11,207 bases of DNA from an uncultured Armatimonadota bacterium (GTDB lineage: Bacteria > Armatimonadota > Armatimonadia > Armatimonadales > Armatimonadaceae), in contig CAIYBQ010000343.1 of the NCBI GenBank assembly GCA_903924445.1, positions 1 through 11,207 on the forward strand, written 5' to 3'. The translations under genes and the position numbers were made by a program. Positions 4,742 to 11,207 of this stretch are shown here, piece by piece. Under the pieces are notes generated by a model that saw nothing but the letters and a program-made list of their open reading frames with translations, did no database searches and had not been told where the DNA came from. Position 1 is the first letter of the stretch. Each line of letters begins with the position of its first letter.

Positions 4742-7700
4742 ATGCGCAACGTAGCCATCTCCCTAAGTATTGCCGGAATCGTCATCAGCTCCGCATCCGC
4801 CAATATCGCTCCCGTCACCCTTCGAACCGAGTATCTTGTAAACCCGATGGCAATCGATACCGATACGCCGAGGTTGTTCTGGAAAGTTACGAGCAAGGAA
4901 CGGAATCAGAGGCAGTCTGCTTACCAGATTCGCGTCGCAAACAGTGTTCAGGCACTTCAGGCTGGAAATGCCAATCTCTGGGATACCGGCAAAGTCAAGT
5001 CATCTGAGACTGCCCAGATTGAATACGCTGGAAAGAAGCTACAAGCCGCACAAACCGCCTTCTGGCAAGTTCGCGTCTGGGATCAGGATGGAAATGCAAG
5101 CGGCTGGAGCACACCCGCACACTGGACCAAGGGGCTTGCCGCAGCTGACTGGAAGGGTGGCTGGCTCGCCGCAAAGACCACCAAAGTTACCGCAGCACCG
5201 ACTGGACTAGCCGGAGCAAAATGGATTTGGTACGCACCCGAAGCGGCATCCCCGAAAGCGGGTGTCCGGACATTCCGTAAGACATTTGATCTGCCCGCGG
5301 ATGTCGCGATCAAAGGTTCCCTTATCGCCGCTGGTGATAACTCCTACACCATTTCTGTAAATGGCAAAGTCGTCTCAACCGGTGCTGGCTGGACCACCAT
5401 CCAGTCCGCTGACATTTCGACTGCGCTCAAGGTTGGGCCAAATGTCATCTCCGTGGATGTCAAGAACGAGGGCGATGACCCAGCTGGCTTTGTCGCGAAG
5501 GTCCAAATCAAGGCTGGAACGGAAACCACCATCGTTACGGATGCATCTTGGCAAGCCGCAGCATCCGCAAATGGAACGTATACGGCTGCGGCAGTGCTTG
5601 GCGATTACGGGATGGCTCCTTGGAACTCCGCGACCGTCGCCGTTGCGATGCCAATGGATCCTCCGACCTACTTCCGCAAGGACTTCAATGTCGACCGCTC
5701 CAAGGCATCCGTTGTCAAGGCAACCCTCTACGCCACCGCCTTTGGTAGCTACCTCTTCAGCATTAATGGCAAGGCCGTCTCAAACGATGCCCTTTCACCA
5801 GGCTGGACCGAGTTCACTAAGCGCGTTCACTACCTCGCCTACGATGTCACTGGACATCTGAAAGCGGGAGACAACGCCATCGGTGGCATCCTCGGGGATG
5901 GCTGGTACGCATCCTATCTGGCATTCACCGGGCGACGTAAGTACTACGGCGGCGACCCAGCGCTTCGTGCACAGCTGCGCATCGAATACTCCGATGGTCG
6001 TGTGCAAATGGTCGCGACGGACGGAACATGGATGTCCGGTACTGGGCCAGTCGAGTATGCAGACATGCTGATGGGCACAAGCATCGACTATAACAAAGAC
6101 CTCGGTGCATGGACACTTCCTGGCTTTAACACAGCTGGCTGGAAACCCGCGGAGCTGACCAAAGTCCCCGATGTCCCTGTCCAGGCACACCCAAACAGCG
6201 GTGTCCGTGAGCAGGAACTGATTGCCGCAAAGAGCCGCACGAATCCAAAGCCTGGAGTGTTCATTTACAACATCGGGCAAAACCTCTCCGGCGTCGTCCG
6301 CTTCAAGGTAAATGGCAAAAAGGGCCAAAAGATCACGGTGCGACATGGTGAGTTCCTAAACACGGATGGCACCCTCTACACAACAAACCTCCGCGCGGCG
6401 AAGGCGACCGATACCTACACGCTTGCCAAAGATGGTGAGACGATCTGTGAGCCAATCTTCACCTTCCATGGTTTCCAATACGTGGAAATCACCGGTGTGG
6501 ATGAAGCTCCAGCCGCAAAGGATGTCAAAGCGGTTGTCTACTACTCCGACCTGCCAAAGGCCGGCGAGTTTACATCGGATAACCCACTCCTCAACCGCCT
6601 GGTTCTGAACACAGACTGGGGGCAGCGGGGGAACTACCTCGATGTTCCTACAGACTGTCCACAGCGCGATGAGCGTGCTGGATGGACCGGCGATGCACAG
6701 GTCTTTACAAAGGCTGCTGCGTTCAACCGTGACATCGCACCGTTCTACACCAAGTGGCTTGTCGATCTCGTTCAGGATTCGCAAAACGAGGCCGGGATGT
6801 TTGGTGATGTTGCACCACACCTCAGCATGGTTGGGTTTGGAAATGCTGCCTGGGAAGATGCAGGCGTGGTCTGCACCTACCGAATGTGGGAAATGTACGG
6901 TGATGTCGCAGCGGTCAAGCGCCACTGGGCAAACCTGAACAAGTTTATGGACCACCTCGACAAGGTTGCCCCAAATGGCATCCGTCAGGTCGGAGCATAC
7001 GGCGACTGGCTCCTCCTTGATGGCGTCCAGCAATCCGGAATCCATGGAACGGCTTACTACTATCAGGATGCCAAAATGATGGCCGAGCTCGCGGAAGCCA
7101 TCGGGGACCGTGCCGCCGTACGCCGCTACCGTAACACCATGGAAACGGCGCGGAAAGCATTCCTTGAGAACTTTGTCACCCCGGATGGCCGCGTGGAAGA
7201 CAAGGGTAAATCCTCCCAGACCTTCTATGCGCTTGCGCTAGCCTATGAACTCCTCCCAGTAGAGCTGCGAGTAAAGGCTACTAATTATCTGGTCAATCTG
7301 CTTAAGAAGCGTGGCGACCACCTTGCGACGGGCTTTATCGGCACACCCGTTCTCCTTCCATCCCTTCGGATGGGCGGACGTGCAAACTACGCCGATCAGC
7401 TCTTCTTGACGGAAACATTCCCATCGCTGCTCTATCAGGTAAAGCTTGGCTCAACCACGATGTGGGAGCGCTGGGATGGCTGGACGCCTGAGAAGGGCTT
7501 CCAGGATGCTGGGATGAACTCGTTTAACCACTACTGGCTTGGTTGTATCACCGAGTACCTCCACACAGCGGTTGGCGGCATCGATACGATTGGCCCAGGC
7601 TGGAAGCGTATCGTCGTAAAGCCGGAAGTCGAATCCGCACTCAAGAATGTCAACTCGTCGTATGACAGCATCCGTGGTGTGGTCAAGTCGAGCTGGACCC

Positions 7701-7906
7701 GCTCCGATGATGGTTCGCTGTCCCTCACCGTGACGATTCCTGCGAATGCAACCGCCGAGGTTCATGTGCCAGCGGGTGCAAACGATGTCGTGACCGAGAG
7801 TGGGATGCCAGTGCGTGGCTATCAAAAGGCTGATCGCAGAATCGTTGAGGTTGGCTCGGGAACATACTTCTTCGTAGTCCGTGCTGCAGGTATCACTGCC
7901 AAGTGA
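4742..7906 (+). CDS. secreted alpha-L-rhamnosidase, glycoside hydrolase family 78
   Basis: A 1054-residue inverting glycosidase that removes terminal alpha-L-rhamnose from plant or microbial glycans and glycosides. Residues 1-20 look like a Sec signal peptide (Arg2, hydrophobic VAISLSIAGIVI, ASA before Asn21) with no lipobox Cys. Domains in order: N-terminal Ig-like beta domain (about 25-150); a beta-sandwich starting AKWIWYAPEA (about 160-295); a second, related beta-sandwich (about 305-430); the beta domain with IYNIGQNLSGVVRF (about 507-600); the (alpha/alpha)6 catalytic barrel (about 605-940); and a C-terminal beta domain with IDTIGPGWKRIVVKPE. The family's acidic signature DCPQRDERAGWTGD spans 638-651, with Glu644 the probable general acid, and MWERWDGW holds Glu909, the probable general base. 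Both catalytic Glu are therefore present. It is somewhat longer than many family members because of the extra sandwich. The start at 4742 is supported by the signal peptide and by the promoter immediately upstream. The stop codon overlaps the ATPase start. Confidence 0.96.
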   Translation: MRNVAISLSIAGIVISSASANIAPVTLRTEYLVNPMAIDTDTPRLFWKVTSKERNQRQSAYQIRVANSVQALQAGNANLWDTGKVKSSETAQIEYAGKKLQAAQTAFWQVRVWDQDGNASGWSTPAHWTKGLAAADWKGGWLAAKTTKVTAAPTGLAGAKWIWYAPEAASPKAGVRTFRKTFDLPADVAIKGSLIAAGDNSYTISVNGKVVSTGAGWTTIQSADISTALKVGPNVISVDVKNEGDDPAGFVAKVQIKAGTETTIVTDASWQAAASANGTYTAAAVLGDYGMAPWNSATVAVAMPMDPPTYFRKDFNVDRSKASVVKATLYATAFGSYLFSINGKAVSNDALSPGWTEFTKRVHYLAYDVTGHLKAGDNAIGGILGDGWYASYLAFTGRRKYYGGDPALRAQLRIEYSDGRVQMVATDGTWMSGTGPVEYADMLMGTSIDYNKDLGAWTLPGFNTAGWKPAELTKVPDVPVQAHPNSGVREQELIAAKSRTNPKPGVFIYNIGQNLSGVVRFKVNGKKGQKITVRHGEFLNTDGTLYTTNLRAAKATDTYTLAKDGETICEPIFTFHGFQYVEITGVDEAPAAKDVKAVVYYSDLPKAGEFTSDNPLLNRLVLNTDWGQRGNYLDVPTDCPQRDERAGWTGDAQVFTKAAAFNRDIAPFYTKWLVDLVQDSQNEAGMFGDVAPHLSMVGFGNAAWEDAGVVCTYRMWEMYGDVAAVKRHWANLNKFMDHLDKVAPNGIRQVGAYGDWLLLDGVQQSGIHGTAYYYQDAKMMAELAEAIGDRAAVRRYRNTMETARKAFLENFVTPDGRVEDKGKSSQTFYALALAYELLPVELRVKATNYLVNLLKKRGDHLATGFIGTPVLLPSLRMGGRANYADQLFLTETFPSLLYQVKLGSTTMWERWDGWTPEKGFQDAGMNSFNHYWLGCITEYLHTAVGGIDTIGPGWKRIVVKPEVESALKNVNSSYDSIRGVVKSSWTRSDDGSLSLTVTIPANATAEVHVPAGANDVVTESGMPVRGYQKADRRIVEVGSGTYFFVVRAAGITAK

Positions 7907-9435
7907 GTAGTCCTGCAGTGAGCCCGGCAGCTGGAGCGGTGATTCTTAGCGCATCACACATCTCGATGCGCTTCGGTCCAGTCGAAGTCCTTGCTGACAT
8001 ATCTGTCGAGCTGAGGGCTGGAGAAGTCCATGCCCTCCTTGGTGAAAATGGAGCGGGCAAGTCAACGCTCGCAAAGATTCTCGCTGGCGTCTATAAGCCC
8101 GTGTCCGGCAAGCTAGCTTTGCTGGGGAATGAGATCTCACTGTCTGGGCCCCGGGATGCGGCAGCAAAGGGCATCGCCCTTATCCACCAGGAGCCGCTGA
8201 CATTTCCGGATCTCTCGGTGGCTGAAAACATCTTTATTGGACGCCAACCGACGAAGGCTGGTCGTATCGACTGGGCAAAAATGCGCCAAGATGCTGAGAA
8301 GTACCTGTCGGCGCTCGGAGTTACCCTCGATGTCAGCGCGCCAGTTCGTGGCCTCTCCGTCGCCGATAGGCAAATGATAGAGCTGGCATCGGCGTTGTCG
8401 CTGGATGCCAAAGTTCTCATTCTTGATGAAACAACCGCATCTCTAACCCCGGGGGAAGTTAAAAAGCTCGCCGCCGTACTGGATCGCCTAAAAGCCGAAG
8501 GCAAGGCGATTGCTTTCATCGGCCACCGCATGGAGGAAATCTTCAGCATTTGTGACCGTATCAGTGTCCTCCGGGATGGCCTTAAGGTCGGCGAGACGCT
8601 GCGTAAAGATACAAATGTGGATGCTGTCCTGCGCTGGATGGTTGGGCGTGATGTCCACCACTTTGTAGAGCGCGGCGAACCAAATCTTGGTGATGTTGCC
8701 CTTGATGTGAGCGGGTTAACCCGCAAGCCCCGCTTCGCTGACATTTCCCTTAGCGTAAAGGCTGGAGAGATCGTTGGGCTAGCTGGTCTCGTGGGTGCGG
8801 GGCGAACCGATGTCCTCCGCGCGATTTTTGGTCTGGATGCCGTTGACTCGGGCAAGGTCATGGTTGCGGGGACAGGGCTGGTACGCCATGACCCTGCGGG
8901 CGCGATGCAAGCTGGTGTCGCGCTGGTTCCAGAAGATCGGCAACAACACGGAGTTCTGATGCCACAGTCCATTTGGGAAAATGGCAGTCTCGCAATCATG
9001 CCGCGCCTCGCAAAGCTTGGCCTCGTGGATGACAAAACGGCACGGCAAAAGTCGGCCGAAGGAACCCAGCGTTTGGCCGTAAAGATGCGTGATGATGAAC
9101 AAGCCATCCGCGAGCTTAGCGGTGGAAACCAGCAAAAAGTCGTTATCGGAAAGTGGCTGCTGACCAATCCGAAGGTGCTCCTCCTCGATGAACCGACACG
9201 TGGAATCGATGTTGGCGCAAAAGCTGAGGTCCACCGCGTCATTGTTGAGCTCGCGCAGAGCGGCCTTGCGGTCCTGATGGTCTCAAGTGACCTCCCGGAA
9301 GTGCTTGCGCTGAGCGACCGAGTTTTGGTGATGCGCGGAGGGCAGATTGTGAGTACGTTTGACCGCAAGGATGCCACGGCGGAAGGCATTATCGCTGCCG
9401 CATCCGGCGCCACACTCGCAGAGGTCACCGCATGA
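7903..9435 (+). CDS. rhaT: sugar ABC importer ATP-binding protein, RhaT-like (two fused ATPase domains)
   Basis: A 510-residue ATPase of the CUT2 (RbsA/MglA/RhaT/LsrA) type, energising sugar import from the cytoplasmic face. The first domain has a complete Walker A, GENGAGKST (47-55), a Q-loop in IHQEP, a degenerate signature LSVADRQ, Walker B LILDETTAS (Asp175-Glu176) and an H-loop in FIGHR. The second has the family-typical degenerate Walker A GLVGAGRTD (Arg for Lys, about 295-303), signature LSGGNQQK (405-412) and Walker B LLLDEPTRGID (Asp429-Glu430). The GTG start at 7903 overlaps the rhamnosidase stop by four bases (GTGA) and has no strong ribosome binding site; GTG at 7918 is an alternative. 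The rhamnose assignment rests on the rhamnosidase upstream and the permease sequences. Ribose or AI-2 (Lsr) importers share this architecture. This RhaT is the rhizobial ABC ATPase, not the E. coli symporter of the same name. Confidence 0.88.
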   Translation: MSSPAVSPAAGAVILSASHISMRFGPVEVLADISVELRAGEVHALLGENGAGKSTLAKILAGVYKPVSGKLALLGNEISLSGPRDAAAKGIALIHQEPLTFPDLSVAENIFIGRQPTKAGRIDWAKMRQDAEKYLSALGVTLDVSAPVRGLSVADRQMIELASALSLDAKVLILDETTASLTPGEVKKLAAVLDRLKAEGKAIAFIGHRMEEIFSICDRISVLRDGLKVGETLRKDTNVDAVLRWMVGRDVHHFVERGEPNLGDVALDVSGLTRKPRFADISLSVKAGEIVGLAGLVGAGRTDVLRAIFGLDAVDSGKVMVAGTGLVRHDPAGAMQAGVALVPEDRQQHGVLMPQSIWENGSLAIMPRLAKLGLVDDKTARQKSAEGTQRLAVKMRDDEQAIRELSGGNQQKVVIGKWLLTNPKVLLLDEPTRGIDVGAKAEVHRVIVELAQSGLAVLMVSSDLPEVLALSDRVLVMRGGQIVSTFDRKDATAEGIIAAASGATLAEVTA

Positions 9436-10430
9436 AAAAGCTGCTTGCGCGTCGCGAACTGTCGCTCGTGGTTGCTATCATTTTGATTGTGGGCGTTGCG
9501 ATTGCCCTGCAGCCACGCTTTGCCAGCGAACAAAACATCCGCAGTATCCTGCTCTGGGTTCCCCTGCTTGCTGTTGCCGCGATGGGCCAGACGGCCGTCA
9601 TTATCACCCGCGGAATCGATGTCTCCGTTGGGTCCATTCTCGGCCTTGCTGGCATGACGACGGCGATTCTGCTTCGGGATTACCCACAGCTGGGCGTCGG
9701 CGGTGCAGCAGTCATCGGTATCGGACTTGGAGCAGTGCTCGGTGCCATCAATGGCGGGATGATTGCCTTTGCTAAGGTCCCACCAATCGTTGCAACGCTC
9801 GGAACACTCGGTATCTATCGCGGCCTCACATTTATCGTGAGTGGTGGCCGCCAAGTCGATGACTACCAGCTTCCAAAGGACCTGATGAACTGGTCACTCG
9901 AAGGACCGGCGCTGCTTTCGAAAGTCCCATTTATCAACTCAATTCCATGGGTGGTATGGATTGCCATCATCGTGATGCTCCTCAGCCACCTCGGGATGAC
10001 GTATACCCGCTACGGCCGCGATGTATACGCACTTGGCGGTAATCCGGATGCGGCTGCGCTTCGTGGCATTCCCGTCAACTTTGTCACTTTCATGGCCTAT
10101 GTCCTCTGTGGTATCGGCGGCGGCTTTGCAGGTGTTCTCTACGCAAGCCGGTACGGAACCGTAAACCCTAGTGGCATTGGAAATGGCTTTGAACTCCAGG
10201 TCATCGCTGCCGTGGTGATTGGCGGCGTATCTGTCTTCGGAGGCACCGGAGGCGCTCCTGGCGTCGCGCTCAGCTGTCTCTTGCTCGGCGTCGTGAACGT
10301 CGCCCTTTCTGTTCTCGCTATCGCCGACACGTGGCAAATGGCGATTTACGGACTGGTGCTGCTCGTCGCAATCATCGCCGATGAACGCTTTGCACGCAGC
10401 GCCCGAAAGCGCGCAGGGGAGGCTGTATGA
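9432..10430 (+). CDS. rhaP: sugar ABC importer permease, RhaP-like
   Basis: A 332-residue integral membrane protein of the BPD_transp_2 (RbsC/LsrC/RhaP) family. The ATG at 9432 overlaps the ATPase stop as ATGA, with GAGGT at 9421-9425 as ribosome binding site. Hydrophobic helices begin at residue 10 (LSLVVAIILIVGVAIAL), and family landmarks follow: TRGIDVSVGS (59-68) after the second helix, KVPPIVATLGTLGIYRG (115-131), and GGNPDAAALRGIP (202-214), the cytoplasmic loop that contacts the ATPase. The end is short and basic (RSARKRAGEAV). It should form a heterodimeric channel with the next permease. By sequence it looks as close to LsrC as to RhaP, so the rhamnose assignment depends on context. 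Confidence 0.88.
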   Translation: MKKLLARRELSLVVAIILIVGVAIALQPRFASEQNIRSILLWVPLLAVAAMGQTAVIITRGIDVSVGSILGLAGMTTAILLRDYPQLGVGGAAVIGIGLGAVLGAINGGMIAFAKVPPIVATLGTLGIYRGLTFIVSGGRQVDDYQLPKDLMNWSLEGPALLSKVPFINSIPWVVWIAIIVMLLSHLGMTYTRYGRDVYALGGNPDAAALRGIPVNFVTFMAYVLCGIGGGFAGVLYASRYGTVNPSGIGNGFELQVIAAVVIGGVSVFGGTGGAPGVALSCLLLGVVNVALSVLAIADTWQMAIYGLVLLVAIIADERFARSARKRAGEAV

Positions 10431-11207
10431 TCACCCGCATCCGCAGCCGCTTTGGCCCCGAAATCGTCGCCGTTGTCCTTCTTATCTTGGCCTTTGGGTT
10501 CAGTGCATTCCGGGAGCCACGCTTCCTGGATGCCGAATACCTCTTTGACCGCTCCACCCTATATATGGAGGCTGGGATTCTCGCGCTGTCGATGACCTTT
10601 GTGATCATCGCTGGGCATATCGACCTCTCGGTGACATCCATCCTCGCTCTCGTCGGCGCAATCTGTACAACACTGGTTTCAAAATACGGGTTGCCACCTG
10701 CGGCGATGATCATCATCGCTCCCGTTGTTGGTGGCGCTCTCGGAGCACTGAATGGCCTCCTTGTTTCTAAAGGTAAGCTGCCATCCTTGGTCGTGACCCT
10801 TGCCACAATGGCGCTCTTCCGTGGCGTGGCGCAGATTCTCCTCGGTGATCACTCGCTCCCGATGCCAAAGGAGCTCGTTGGTATCCATAAAATCCAGCTC
10901 CCTGGGACATACTTCCATGTCCCGATGGTCCTCCTGGCCATTCTCGCGGTTATCGCGGCTGGTGTGCTTCACCGTACAGTCTGGGGCCGCTGGGTAACGG
11001 CACTCGGCACAAATGCCGAAGCGGCAAGGCATGCCGGCATCCCAACCGGGAAGATACTGATTCAGCTGTTTACACTCTCCGGAGTCGCGGCGGGAATCGG
11101 CAGCATGCTGATGCTCTCACGCCTCGGAGTTGCACGCTTTGACCACGCACGTGGCCTCGAACTCGATGTCATCACGGCCGTTGTTCTTGGTGGCGCATCC
11201 ATTTTCG
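10427..11207 (+). CDS. rhaQ: sugar ABC importer permease, RhaQ-like (partial, 3' end outside window)
   Basis: The frame opens at ATG 10427, overlapping the previous stop as ATGA, with AGGGGAGG at 10415-10422 four bases upstream, and stays open for 260 codons to the right edge. The family is about 320-340 residues, so roughly four fifths is visible. Landmarks match BPD_transp_2 permeases of the RhaQ/LsrD type: first helix at about 12-28, MTFVIIAGHIDLSV (56-69), KLPSLVVTLATMALFRG (117-133), GTNAEAARHAGIP (194-206) and ITAVVLGGASIF (249-260). The wording around LYMEAGILALSMTFVIIAG resembles RhaQ, but LsrD remains possible. It should pair with the RhaP-like permease in the inner membrane. A periplasmic binding protein gene, not seen here, is expected nearby, probably downstream. 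Confidence 0.87.
   Translation, partial: MITRIRSRFGPEIVAVVLLILAFGFSAFREPRFLDAEYLFDRSTLYMEAGILALSMTFVIIAGHIDLSVTSILALVGAICTTLVSKYGLPPAAMIIIAPVVGGALGALNGLLVSKGKLPSLVVTLATMALFRGVAQILLGDHSLPMPKELVGIHKIQLPGTYFHVPMVLLAILAVIAAGVLHRTVWGRWVTALGTNAEAARHAGIPTGKILIQLFTLSGVAAGIGSMLMLSRLGVARFDHARGLELDVITAVVLGGASIF

Noticed and set aside
8776..8811. Loss of the Walker A lysine in the second ATPase domain
   Set aside because: Arg in place of Lys here is normal for the RbsA/MglA/RhaT type and does not indicate a broken gene.
8091..9854. 587-codon open frame on the minus strand across the ATPase and first permease genes
   Set aside because: It lies opposite two well-conserved coding genes, its product is rich in Ser, Arg, Pro and Thr without recognisable motifs, and it spans two genes with no promoter or ribosome binding site seen. 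Long antisense frames are common opposite GC-rich genes.

Overview
The window is bacterial chromosomal DNA with dense, same-strand, partly overlapping genes and a GC content judged by eye to be in the mid-to-high 50s percent. No rRNA, tRNA, transposase, CRISPR array or phage gene was seen. The organism cannot be fixed from this sequence. A free-living heterotroph from a sugar-polymer-degrading lineage is plausible (Armatimonadota, Acidobacteriota or Planctomycetota-like gene content), but this is only an impression from the gene mix. All supported genes lie on the + strand.

Layout. (1) 2-679 is the C-terminal half of a major facilitator superfamily transporter that enters from the left edge. 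(2) 680-861 is a short gap with a weak hairpin after the MFS gene and a good ribosome binding site at its right end. (3) 862-4333 is a tight three-gene cluster: a Gfo/Idh/MocA-type NAD(P)-dependent oxidoreductase, a beta-lactamase-fold serine hydrolase that starts one base after it, and an aldo/keto reductase 15 bases further on. The cluster closes with a strong rho-independent terminator at 4358-4394. (4) 4334-4741 is a 408-base intergenic region rich in signals: the terminator, two exact copies of a 21-base repeat plus a degenerate copy inside the terminator, two hairpins, a LacI-type palindrome, and a near-consensus sigma-70-type promoter with a palindrome in its spacer. (5) 4742-11207 is a second operon: a secreted family GH78 alpha-L-rhamnosidase followed by the ATPase and two permeases of a CUT2-type sugar ABC importer resembling RhaT, RhaP and RhaQ. 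Each junction is a 4-base overlap. The last permease runs off the right edge.

How the genes work together. The second operon reads as a scavenging unit: an exported rhamnosidase releases L-rhamnose from plant or microbial glycans or glycosides outside the cytoplasm, and the ABC importer brings it in. The periplasmic rhamnose-binding protein (RhaS) and the catabolic genes are not in the window and may lie downstream. The upstream cluster looks like cytoplasmic processing of a sugar or sugar-derived compound (two NAD(P)H-type oxidoreductases and a serine hydrolase), perhaps with uptake by the MFS protein, but its substrate cannot be named. The most unusual feature is the promoter at 4707-4735, whose position predicts that transcription starts at or next to the A of the rhamnosidase start codon, giving a leaderless mRNA.
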